The notes: generated by a model not told the origin, from the sequence alone. A stretch of 7,253 bases of DNA from CAZABG01 sp964483465 (GCA_964483465.1 CAZABG010000104.1:1-7253); one strand, 5' to 3'. Positions 1 to 5,922 are shown, counted from the first letter of the stretch. Translations and numbers: made by a program.

Positions 1-1
1 C

Positions 2-235
2 TGGACGATTGCCGTGGAATCGTATTTTGAGCGCAATGAAATCAAGCCTTTGCCGCTTATCGCGCTATTCAAAATAAGGGAATTTTATCCAACTATTGAA
101 GGCTTAAATATATTTATCCGCATGCTTTCTTGCGAAGAGAAGTTAGAGGCCCTTGTGAATTTGGATGAAAGTTCCTTTAGTTCATCGGTAAAAAAGGCTA
201 TATTAGCCCAGTTAAAAATACAAAAGATTCCCTAA
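2..235 (+). CDS. 3' part of an unrecognised helical protein, ending at an in-frame TAA
   Basis: The reading frame is open to the left window edge (it reads W-T-I-A before the GTG at 14), so the true start is probably outside the window and GTG 14 need not be used. The visible 77 residues are rich in Leu, Ile, Lys and Glu and look all-helical, with no motif I recognise. The frame ends with TAA at 233-235 and the next codon, in the same frame, is ATG 236, followed by 226 more codons. There is no Shine-Dalgarno sequence before 236. The simplest reading is that this and the next entry are one gene interrupted by a nonsense change. Two genes coupled by stop-start reinitiation is the alternative. 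The function is unknown. Confidence 0.55.
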   Translation, partial: WTIAVESYFERNEIKPLPLIALFKIREFYPTIEGLNIFIRMLSCEEKLEALVNLDESSFSSSVKKAILAQLKIQKIP

Positions 236-916
236 ATGTTCAAAGTTAATTCCGATGCAAAAATTCGTATTTATTATGAACTTGCAAACATTTCTAAAAG
301 CAACGAAAAGACTTATGCGCTGGGTGTAGCCAGATTGATTTTTCAGGCAGAAAAATGCTTTTCACCGTTAACAAACGAAAAAATGAAGAGCACGGTGCAA
401 ATGCTCAAAGCTGAATTGAAGAATCCTAGTTTAATTTTCTTCTTCAATATGCGTGAAATTTATCGTGCTGAACTCTGTAAGCGGCGTATGTGTAATCTTA
501 AGTTTAATCTTGCCGAAGATATTTTGCGAAATCCTCTAAATATGAAATGCGTAAATGAATTGATCGCTTTATTAAAAGGAGAAAAAAGCAGCTCCTTTAG
601 AGAAGAAGCCTTAAATATATGTCTTTTATCGCTCATATCGCATCAAGATGATCGGGGTGTGATGAACTTGTTAACTAGTTATACTGATTTCAGGCCTGAT
701 GCCTATTTCACTCGGGTGGTGATTGAACTCGTCTGCGATAAGAATTTGATTTTTGATTTAGCAACGCTTATTAAGGTGATTGCAGTTTCAAAGGATTGGA
801 AGGCTCTTGCAGAACATCTTCTGGCTAAGGCAGATCCGCGCGATGTGAAGGATGTAATTCCTTCATTAAGCGAGGGGCCGTTAAAAACTTACCTCCTGGA
901 TTCAATAAAAGCTTAA
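236..916 (+). CDS. Unrecognised all-helical protein, probably the continuation of the preceding frame
   Basis: A 226-residue product, Leu/Lys rich, with no signal peptide or membrane segment. It reads as a run of amphipathic helices (for example residues 95-150 and 160-226), of the kind seen in HEAT- or TPR-like helical scaffolds, but I cannot assign a family. It lies in the same frame as the upstream open frame and is separated from it only by the TAA at 233-235. Upstream bases (AAAATACAAAAGATTCCCTAA) contain no ribosome binding site, which argues against an independent start. The stop at 914-916 is 19 bases before cinA, so the two are probably co-transcribed. It may be a C-terminal fragment of a broken gene or a protein made by reinitiation. 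Confidence 0.6.
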   Translation: MFKVNSDAKIRIYYELANISKSNEKTYALGVARLIFQAEKCFSPLTNEKMKSTVQMLKAELKNPSLIFFFNMREIYRAELCKRRMCNLKFNLAEDILRNPLNMKCVNELIALLKGEKSSSFREEALNICLLSLISHQDDRGVMNLLTSYTDFRPDAYFTRVVIELVCDKNLIFDLATLIKVIAVSKDWKALAEHLLAKADPRDVKDVIPSLSEGPLKTYLLDSIKA

Positions 917-935
917 AAAACAGTATCGTAAGGTT

Positions 936-2120
936 ATGATCGTCATATTGGCTATAGGCAATGAAGTCGTAAGCGGGCAAATCTTAAATCGCAACGGGGC
1001 GTTTATCGCTGAAGAGCTCACCCAAAGAGGATACACTATAGCTGCTCAAAATTCAGTTCGGGACGATATTCAAGTCATCAAGAAGGCGTTTGATGAAGCT
1101 TTCGATAAAGGCGATATTGTTTTAGTTACGGGCGGTCTTGGTCCTACGATTGACGATTTGACAAGGGAAGCTGCAGCTGAATATTTTGATTCGCCTTTAC
1201 ATTTAGATGAAAATATTAAAGCGGAATTGATCGAACGGTTTAAAGGGCGCGTCCTTTCTGTCGATCATCAAGCGATCGTTCCCGATAAGGCGAAAGTCAT
1301 TCCTAATCGTGTGGGAACGGCCTCGGGATTTCTTTTTGAAGAAAAGGGCAGGGCTTTGATTTTAATGCCCGGCATCCCCTCTGAAATGATGGCAATGTTT
1401 AAAGAAAGCGTTATTCCCTATCTTGAAAAATTGACGCTCCCGAAGCTTCATATCGCGCGAATTAGTTTATTTAATTTGCCTGAATCGAAAGTAGATCCTG
1501 CTTTGCGTCTTTTAAAGGGGCTTGAAGTTGGCATCTATCCTCAGGCCGGAATTTTAAACGTTATTCTTAGGTCTCATGATGCATTTAAGTTGAATGAAGC
1601 GAGCGATCAGCTTAAGGCCCTTTTTCAAGACAACCTTTTTGAAGCGGAATCAGGCAAAATTGAAGAGGCTGTCCACAATAAATTAACGAGCCAAAAAAAG
1701 ACCTTATCGCTTGCGGAGTCCATGACGGGAGGAGCCCTATCGGCCCGTCTAACGGCGCTATCCGGATCATCCGCCTACTATCTTGGGGGAATCATCTCCT
1801 ATTCAAATGAAGCTAAAATAAAATTACTTGGCGTGCCAAAAGAGCTCATTGAGTCGGAAGGAGCTGTCTCTGAGACAGTTGCAAAAGCTATGTGTCTTGG
1901 CGCTAAAGAAAAATTTTCGTCCGATTATGCCTTATCTGTCACAGGGGTTGCAGGACCTACGGGAGGATCCGAAATAAAGCCATTAGGGCTTGTTTGGTGC
2001 GGCCTTGCCACGCCAAATGGGGTTAAAACGTGGAAATTAGAAGGAAAATCAAATCGCGCTCTAATTATAGAGCGCTCAGTCAATAGTTTATTAGCAGAAC
2101 TCTATTTGCAACTACTTTAA
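936..2120 (+). CDS. cinA: CinA family protein: MoCF-type domain plus nicotinamide-nucleotide amidase domain
   Basis: A 394-residue protein, close to the usual 400-420 of two-domain CinA. The N-terminal MoCF_biosynth-like domain shows GNEVVSGQILN (8-18), GGLGPTIDDLTRE (66-78) and MPGIPSEM (144-151). In the family this domain acts on ADP-ribose-type pyrophosphates. The C-terminal domain (about 245-394) shows AESMTGG (260-266), GSSAYYLGGIISYSNEAK (277-294) and VTGVAGPTGG (335-344). It is the NMN amidase that returns nicotinamide mononucleotide to NaMN for NAD recycling. The expected catalytic Ser (262), Tyr (289) and Lys (294) are present with family spacing. The usual Cys of AESCTGG is Met here. 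ATG 936 is chosen because the family starts just before the GNE motif. AAGG lies only 2 bases upstream, too close to be a good ribosome site. The cytosolic domain functions are from family knowledge. Confidence 0.95.
   Translation: MIVILAIGNEVVSGQILNRNGAFIAEELTQRGYTIAAQNSVRDDIQVIKKAFDEAFDKGDIVLVTGGLGPTIDDLTREAAAEYFDSPLHLDENIKAELIERFKGRVLSVDHQAIVPDKAKVIPNRVGTASGFLFEEKGRALILMPGIPSEMMAMFKESVIPYLEKLTLPKLHIARISLFNLPESKVDPALRLLKGLEVGIYPQAGILNVILRSHDAFKLNEASDQLKALFQDNLFEAESGKIEEAVHNKLTSQKKTLSLAESMTGGALSARLTALSGSSAYYLGGIISYSNEAKIKLLGVPKELIESEGAVSETVAKAMCLGAKEKFSSDYALSVTGVAGPTGGSEIKPLGLVWCGLATPNGVKTWKLEGKSNRALIIERSVNSLLAELYLQLL
2056..2075. other. Perfect 8-bp hairpin inside the 3' end of cinA
   Basis: GCGCTCTA (2056-2063) pairs perfectly with TAGAGCGC (2068-2075) around a 4-base ATTA loop. 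It lies in codons about 374-380 of cinA. No T-run follows, so it is not a normal intrinsic terminator. It may affect mRNA stability or be chance. Confidence 0.4.
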
Positions 2121-2144
2121 ATATATTAACTTTAGAATTTAGTA

Positions 2145-2162
2145 ATTAATTAAATTAATTAA
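2145..2162. repeat. Tandem duplication of ATTAATTAA in the cinA / F-box gene spacer
   Basis: ATTAATTAA occurs twice in direct contact (2145-2153 and 2154-2162). Each copy contains the palindrome TTAATTAA. The tract ends 16 bases before the proposed F-box gene start, within the likely promoter region. It could be a binding site for a DNA-bending or AT-preferring protein, or a slippage product. Confidence 0.6.
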
Positions 2163-2165
2163 ATG

Positions 2166-2171
2166 TATATT
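2166..2171 (+). promoter_or_regulatory. Weak -10-like box before the first F-box gene
   Basis: TATATT lies so that a start site 7 bases downstream would fall at about 2178, one base before the proposed ATG 2179. There is no convincing -35 box and no Shine-Dalgarno sequence. No terminator was found after cinA, so read-through from cinA is also possible. Confidence 0.25.
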
Positions 2172-2178
2172 TTAGTTG

Positions 2179-3099
2179 ATGTTAGTTGGAAATTGTGACG
2201 TCTTTAAACCCAGGATAAATAGTGAAAACTACGAGCGTTCCCGCCTGTACCGTTTAATGCCTGAATTGATAGTTATCATTTCCTCATATCTAGACGAAAG
2301 TTCGAAAGCCGCTTTTGCGATGACGAGCCATAAATTTTATAAAAAAATAATATATAAAAAGAATATCTGCTTTCACGCGGCAGAGCAGGGGCATCTTGCT
2401 CTTTTTAAGTGGGGCAGAGAACTGAAATGTGAATTTCGACCGCATGCTTATGCCCATCTAGCTGCCATGAATGGTCATTTGCCCATCTTAGAATATATTA
2501 CATCGCTTGGATTTAAATTGTCTGAGAAAGTATGCGAAACGGCCGCCTATCACGGACAGTTCCATGTTTTGGATTGGTGCCATGATAATAAAATTTCTCT
2601 GAATGTGGTCGTAAGCAACTTTCTTGCTTTAAAAGGACACTTTCAAAAGTTGCAGTGGGCCCATACTAAAGGAGCGCCTTTAAGTCCAAAAGTATGCGAA
2701 TATGCCGCGCTTAAAGGCAATCTAGAAATGCTTAAGTGGGCCCGAGAAAGAGGCGCGAGCTGGAATGAAGCGGCGCTTGAAAAGGCGGCTTTAAAAGGAC
2801 GGGTAGAAATTATAGAATGGGCAGTCGAGAATAAAGCTCCTGCAAGTATTTTTGTTACGGCAAACGCAGCTATTAATGGCCATCTTGATGCGCTGATTTG
2901 CGCAAGATCTTTAAATTTGCCCTGGAATTCCCTTGTTTGTATTTATGCCGCCCGTTTTGATCATCTAAAAGTGCTTGAATGGGCCATCCAGAATGACGCC
3001 CCGCACAACATGGACGAGCTTATTTATACGGCGAGATCCGCAAATAAAAAAGAGATTGTTGCATGGTTGCAAGCTCTTAAAAAGCAAAAGATTGCATAA
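2179..3099 (+). CDS. F-box protein with nine 27-residue ankyrin-like repeats, probable host-directed effector
   Basis: A 306-residue product. ATG 2179 is preceded directly by an in-frame TTG (2176); neither has a ribosome binding site. An F-box-like segment at about residues 25-61 (Y-R-L-M-P-E-L then I-I-S-S-Y-L-D and M-T-S-H-K-F-Y) fits the eukaryotic pattern LPxEL..I..YL...S...... The rest is nine tandem repeats of the form VCExAAxxGxLxxLxWAxxxGAPxx, with the conserved Gly at 99, 126, 153, 180, 207 and 234, exactly 27 apart. This period is shorter than the 33 of classical ankyrin repeats and matches repeats of giant-virus and protist proteins. In eukaryotes the F-box binds Skp1 in SCF ubiquitin ligases while the repeats select the target. 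Secretion and ubiquitin hijacking are inferred. A second F-box protein is encoded at 4673-5701. Confidence 0.85.
   Translation: MLVGNCDVFKPRINSENYERSRLYRLMPELIVIISSYLDESSKAAFAMTSHKFYKKIIYKKNICFHAAEQGHLALFKWGRELKCEFRPHAYAHLAAMNGHLPILEYITSLGFKLSEKVCETAAYHGQFHVLDWCHDNKISLNVVVSNFLALKGHFQKLQWAHTKGAPLSPKVCEYAALKGNLEMLKWARERGASWNEAALEKAALKGRVEIIEWAVENKAPASIFVTANAAINGHLDALICARSLNLPWNSLVCIYAARFDHLKVLEWAIQNDAPHNMDELIYTARSANKKEIVAWLQALKKQKIA
2359..3078 (+). repeat. Array of nine in-frame repeats (about 81 bp each) coding the ankyrin-like domain
   Basis: Repeat 1 is 28 codons and repeats 2-8 are 27 codons each; repeat 9 is partial. Unit starts, by residue from ATG 2179, are 61, 89, 116, 143, 170, 197, 224, 251 and 278. 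The first Gly position is replaced by Asp in repeat 8 and Ala in repeat 9, so the array decays at its C-terminal end. At DNA level AAAGTATGCGAA recurs at 2527 and 2689, and GCTTTAAAAGGAC at 2626 and 2788. Both pairs are exactly 162 bases apart, hinting at duplication of a two-repeat block. Confidence 0.85.
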
Positions 3100-3116
3100 T
3101 CTTAATAGTAAATTGA

Positions 3117-3148
3117 TTGTCATCTAATTCTTAAAATTTACCTATAAT
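3117..3148 (+). promoter_or_regulatory. Promoter with consensus -10 for the Tyr-motif gene
   Basis: A perfect TATAAT lies at 3143-3148. A possible -35, TTGTCA (3117-3122), is 20 bases upstream, longer than the ideal 17. Transcription would start near 3155, which is the A of the ATG, predicting a leaderless mRNA. No Shine-Dalgarno sequence is present. A 7-bp inverted repeat (GTAAATT 3108-3114, AATTTAC 3135-3141) brackets the -35 region. Confidence 0.5.
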
Positions 3149-3154
3149 AGATAT

Positions 3155-4249
3155 ATGAATGCATTGCAGTCGCATCTATATGGGGGATTATTTAATCAAA
3201 AAGTATCTTTTGAAAGAGATGGAATAAAGACCAATAAGTTTAAGACATATAATGTCTTTCAGCGTTTATTCAAATCAAAGGAAGACTTAGTTGATGTAAC
3301 GGATGATAAGGGAAATGTTTTTGTTTTAGATCGAAGGATGGTTGAATCATTCCGGGACTCCCGCGCTATTTTTAAAGAATATACCCTGACGGATATTTCA
3401 GGAAATGAGTTGATAAATCATATTTTGAAACAATTCGATGGGAAACCCAAAAATATACAAGAGGTTGAAGATTTTGAGGTTCAACTTTTCAATGATACAG
3501 GAGAAATACAAACGCTTTCCGGATTAACCATTCGTCGATACGACAGCTTAACCGGCTCCATTATGGCTGCGTTAGGCTTTGCAACGCCTCTTTCAGCTAA
3601 GGAAGGGGTTTGGATAGATATTGATAATTACAAACAGGTTGAAAAAACAGTCTATGTCAGTACAAGCGATTTAAATAATTGGCTCGATTCACTAGAAGAC
3701 GTACCCTTAAATTATAATTCATATAAGAAGGACGGACCAGAAAATACACCTACTATTGCGGGAAGAATTAAACACTTACGCAATACTTCGCGTTTCATAG
3801 ATTTTCCGTCCTTTGTGAGGAATGAAGTCATAGGTAAACTAGATGAGATTAATAGGCGTGCCCAAAAAGAAAGGAAAAAGGAAGAAGAGGAAGCGCACCT
3901 AATGCAAGAGATCGCGAAAGAGCCGGATGAACACAGCCAAATGGAATATAGCCAAATCAGAGAAGGAGAGGATAGTTATAAAGTTCCTCAAAGTCTCTCT
4001 CAAAGTGAATATTCAAAATTAAGAAGTGGCGATGCAAATTTCCCTTTTGCAAGACGATCTCCAGTCAATCCAGAAAACATAGAAACGGCCGAAGACTATA
4101 GTCAATTAAAGCAATTCATGGAGCAGCCCAAAATACCACCGAACCAATCGAAGTCATCTTCCGACATTAAGCGCCATGGAGAAGAGACTAAAAATGCGTC
4201 CGATATTTCTATCGATCCTAATAAAAAGCCAAAAAAGTACGACCATTAA
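3155..4249 (+). CDS. Unrecognised 364-residue protein with a charged helix and a Tyr-motif tail, candidate effector
   Basis: I recognise no family. Residues 1-227 look like a mixed alpha/beta globular part. Residues 228-256 are a highly charged helix (RRAQKERKKEEEEAH core) likely to form a coiled coil. Residues 257-364 are polar and probably disordered. The tail holds three related motifs, MEYSQIREGED (263-273), SEYSKLRSGDA (284-294) and EDYSQLKQFME (313-323), centred on Tyr 265, 286 and 315, plus Tyr 275 in SYKVP. The last residues include KKPKK (357-361), which resembles a short nuclear localisation signal. There is no signal peptide or membrane helix. Its position between two F-box genes and its eukaryotic-looking linear motifs suggest a secreted effector, which is inference. 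The start at 3155 has no ribosome site but sits at the predicted transcription start. Confidence 0.7.
   Translation: MNALQSHLYGGLFNQKVSFERDGIKTNKFKTYNVFQRLFKSKEDLVDVTDDKGNVFVLDRRMVESFRDSRAIFKEYTLTDISGNELINHILKQFDGKPKNIQEVEDFEVQLFNDTGEIQTLSGLTIRRYDSLTGSIMAALGFATPLSAKEGVWIDIDNYKQVEKTVYVSTSDLNNWLDSLEDVPLNYNSYKKDGPENTPTIAGRIKHLRNTSRFIDFPSFVRNEVIGKLDEINRRAQKERKKEEEEAHLMQEIAKEPDEHSQMEYSQIREGEDSYKVPQSLSQSEYSKLRSGDANFPFARRSPVNPENIETAEDYSQLKQFMEQPKIPPNQSKSSSDIKRHGEETKNASDISIDPNKKPKKYDH
3941..4108 (+). repeat. Region coding three acidic-Y-S-[QK]-[IL] motifs
   Basis: The Tyr codons are at 3947, 4010 and 4097. Each motif is an acidic residue, Tyr, Ser, Gln or Lys, then Ile or Leu, followed by a basic residue. 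The form YxxI/L matches both AP-complex sorting signals and SH2-binding or ITIM-like sites (SEYSKL fits the ITIM pattern). The DNA copies differ, so this is not a recent duplication. Confidence 0.6.
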
Positions 4250-4275
4250 TTTTTCAATCTATTAAACTTCAATCC

Positions 4276-4701
4276 ATGATTCAAGTGTTTAGAGTGGGTG
4301 TCTACGGGATTGTACGCTTAGAAAATAAACTTCTGGTTATAACGCAAGAAAGAGGACCTTATAAAGACCGTTTTGATTTGCCGGGCGGCGCCATCGAATT
4401 TGGCGAAACCCCTGAAGAGGCGCTTAAAAGAGAGTTTATAGAAGAGGTTGGAATGGAGTTTAAATCATCTTCGCTTCTGACAAACCTTTCTCACGTTCAA
4501 AACGTTCCTTCCATAAATGAAAAGCCGCCTTTTATCTTTCACCAGCTCGGACTTATTTATACCGTTTCAGAGCTGCATAACCTAAACATAAAAGGATGTT
4601 TAAACTATTCTTGGATAGATATCTTAACCCTAAAAAAAGAAAAAATTTCGCCTTTTCTTGAGAGAATTCTTTATGACAACTTGCTCGTTCTACAGCGATA
4701 A
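4276..4701 (+). CDS. Nudix hydrolase
   Basis: A 141-residue, single-domain protein. The full 23-residue Nudix box GX5EX7REUXEEXGU is present at residues 38-60: Gly38, Glu44, Arg52-Glu53, Glu56-Glu57 and Gly59-Met60. The metal-binding glutamates are intact, so the enzyme should be active. Family members hydrolyse a nucleoside diphosphate linked to another group (dNTPs, NDP-sugars, ADP-ribose, dinucleotides and others); the substrate cannot be read from the box. The upstream gap of 26 bases has no Shine-Dalgarno sequence, so it is probably read from the same transcript as the preceding gene. The last 29 bases overlap the second F-box gene. It may be housecleaning or, given its neighbours, could act on host nucleotides; I cannot decide. 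Confidence 0.9.
   Translation: MIQVFRVGVYGIVRLENKLLVITQERGPYKDRFDLPGGAIEFGETPEEALKREFIEEVGMEFKSSSLLTNLSHVQNVPSINEKPPFIFHQLGLIYTVSELHNLNIKGCLNYSWIDILTLKKEKISPFLERILYDNLLVLQR
4660..4664 (+). promoter_or_regulatory. Ribosome binding site deciding the ATG 4673 start
   Basis: GAGAG lies 8 bases before ATG 4673, inside the Nudix coding sequence. It is the best-placed Shine-Dalgarno-like site in the window and favours ATG 4673 over the in-frame TTG 4658, which it overlaps. Confidence 0.5.
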
Positions 4702-5701
4702 AAAGGGTAGAGAGTACTACCTTCCAAGTAAAACCATACAGGATTATGAGAGAGATAAACGTCCGCATACAGAGCCGCAAGGGTGTAAAAAAGTTCGATC
4801 GCGAGACGGATATGTTATTTATATACTATCTAGCTATCCCTATCCCGCGGAAGTTCAGGATGTATTTAGACAGTTTATCAACGTGCCTTTTGAGGAGTCG
4901 AAGAAGCAGCTTTCCTCGCTAAAATGCTCAAAAGCTCTATTTAAGAGGGTAATTACACCATTTGCTGCGTTTCCGGAAAAGCCCTTATCCCTTATTTTTT
5001 ACCATCTTGATAAAAGCTCGCTTGCATCCCTTGCTCTCAGCTGTAAAAGATTTTTTGGTTTAGCAAGAAATCCCGATCTAAAAAATCTTTGTTTGAACGC
5101 CCATTTCGAAAATCATACGCAAATATTATTTTGGGCAATCAAGCAGGGGTGTTCCTGCCACAGTGTTGCTTTGAGAGCAGCGTGGAAAGGCGACTTGCAC
5201 TATTTAGATCAGCTTCGGAATCAAGGGGCTCGATTCTCATGGAAAGTCTATGATGAGCTTTTAATATACATGAAAAGAGCAGATGCTCATGAAAGGCTTG
5301 CTATAACCACTTGGGCAATTCGCACAAGTGGCGAGCACAAAGAAGATTTCAGGTTTTTTGCAGCGGAAATGGCCATTGAAAAACGGGATCTAGCCATGCT
5401 TAAGGCGTGTGCTTCAATGAATCTAAAGCTATCCTTTGAAACTTTAAAGAAGCTGCGTAAGGAGCGCGATATTTCGATAATAGAAGTCCTTTTGAACGCG
5501 CATCCAAACCTTGAGCCTAACGGATTTTTCTATGCTGCCGCTCAGTCTGGAGATGAAGATTTCATAAAATGGGCCGTTAGCGCCATCAATAAGGGAAGGT
5601 GGACAATGTTAGATGGGTCTTTACTTGAGATAGCGGAGCGCGTCGTTACCCTAGCAAAGCAAAACGGGCATAATGGGGTCATTTCAGAAATGAAATATTA
5701 G
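4673..5701 (+). CDS. Second F-box protein with degenerate ankyrin-like repeats, probable host-directed effector
   Basis: A 342-residue protein from ATG 4673. Residues 1-95 form a polar N-terminal region with no recognised family, absent from the other F-box protein. Residues 99-141 are a strong F-box: A-F-P-E-K-P-L-S-L-I-F-Y-H-L-D, then S-L-A-S-L-A-L-S-C-K-R-F-F and N-P-D-L-K-N-L. Behind it come degenerate repeats, recognisable in LFWAIKQGCSCH, LRAAWKGDLHYLDQLRNQGA, AAEMAIEKRDLAMLKACASMN and YAAAQSGDEDFIKWAV, more diverged than in the 2179-3099 protein. Skp1 binding through the F-box is family knowledge; secretion is inferred. It overlaps the Nudix gene by 29 bases, implying coupling. Its TAG stop (5699-5701) is the first three bases of a MITE-like element, so the C-terminus may have been shortened by insertion. 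Confidence 0.85.
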   Translation: MTTCSFYSDKKGREYYLPSKTIQDYERDKRPHTEPQGCKKVRSRDGYVIYILSSYPYPAEVQDVFRQFINVPFEESKKQLSSLKCSKALFKRVITPFAAFPEKPLSLIFYHLDKSSLASLALSCKRFFGLARNPDLKNLCLNAHFENHTQILFWAIKQGCSCHSVALRAAWKGDLHYLDQLRNQGARFSWKVYDELLIYMKRADAHERLAITTWAIRTSGEHKEDFRFFAAEMAIEKRDLAMLKACASMNLKLSFETLKKLRKERDISIIEVLLNAHPNLEPNGFFYAAAQSGDEDFIKWAVSAINKGRWTMLDGSLLEIAERVVTLAKQNGHNGVISEMKY

Positions 5702-5862
5702 ACTTCTTTCGAAATTCCATTAGGTCGCTAAAATTGCTCTTTTTGGCAGTTTTATCGGAAAATTTTTCGACCGTATGTCCGCATATGCTCTCAAAATTTT
5801 ACAATAAATCTGCACAAAAATTGTTAATTTTATCAACCCAAGCGAATTACGAAAGAAGTCTA
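5699..5862. mobile_element. MITE-like element of 164 bp with 19-bp terminal inverted repeats
   Basis: The left arm TAGACTTCTTTCGAAATTC (5699-5717) and right arm GAATTACGAAAGAAGTCTA (5844-5862) are reverse complements with one mismatch, including 13 perfect outer pairs. Both ends carry TA, as expected if a TA target was duplicated. The 126-bp interior has no coding frame but is rich in palindromes: a 9-bp hairpin at 5729-5754, TCGGAAAATTTTTCGA at 5755-5770, GCATATGC at 5781-5788, and AAAATTGTTAATTTT at 5817-5831. It is probably a non-autonomous derivative of an insertion sequence whose family I cannot name with certainty. A large terminator-like structure is the alternative. Confidence 0.65.
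5729..5754 (+). terminator. Possible terminator hairpin after the second F-box gene
   Basis: TAAAATTGC (5729-5737) pairs with GCAGTTTTA (5746-5754) with one G-T pair and an 8-base loop. It starts 28 bases after the stop codon. The stem is AT-rich and the nearest T-run (5763-5767) is 8 bases further, so termination would be weak. It lies inside the MITE-like element. Confidence 0.25.
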
Positions 5863-5900
5863 TTGTAAAAGACTCATGCAGCTCGGATTTTTCAAAGTTA

Positions 5901-5922
5901 CTTTTAAATTCTAATTTAAAAG
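5901..5922 (-). terminator. AT-rich perfect hairpin after the minus-strand genes
   Basis: CTTTTAAATT (5901-5910) and AATTTAAAAG (5913-5922) are perfect reverse complements separated by CT. On the minus strand it begins immediately after the TAG of the polysaccharide-export remnant. There is no strong T-run behind it, so termination is plausible but unproven. Confidence 0.4.

Noticed and set aside
929..933. TAAGG as ribosome binding site of cinA
   Set aside because: Only 2 bases separate it from ATG 936, too few for normal Shine-Dalgarno use, and the CinA N-terminus fits this ATG.
2056..2075. Hairpin near the end of cinA as an intrinsic terminator
   Set aside because: The stem is perfect but no T-run follows and it lies inside the coding sequence, 45 bases before the stop.
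2359..3078. CRISPR-like or non-coding tandem array
   Set aside because: The 81-bp periodicity is in frame and protein-level, with diverged DNA and no constant direct repeats or spacers.
4658..4660. TTG as start of the second F-box gene
   Set aside because: ATG 4673 has a GAGAG site at proper distance, while TTG 4658 has none and overlaps that site.
4553..4780. Open frame of 75 codons on the minus strand
   Set aside because: It lies across the overlap of the Nudix and second F-box genes, both with clear family motifs, and its product has no recognisable feature. It is an antisense shadow.
5702..5922. Small gene or structured RNA in the intergenic region
   Set aside because: No frame with a start and plausible composition was found, and the palindromes are better explained by the inverted-repeat element.
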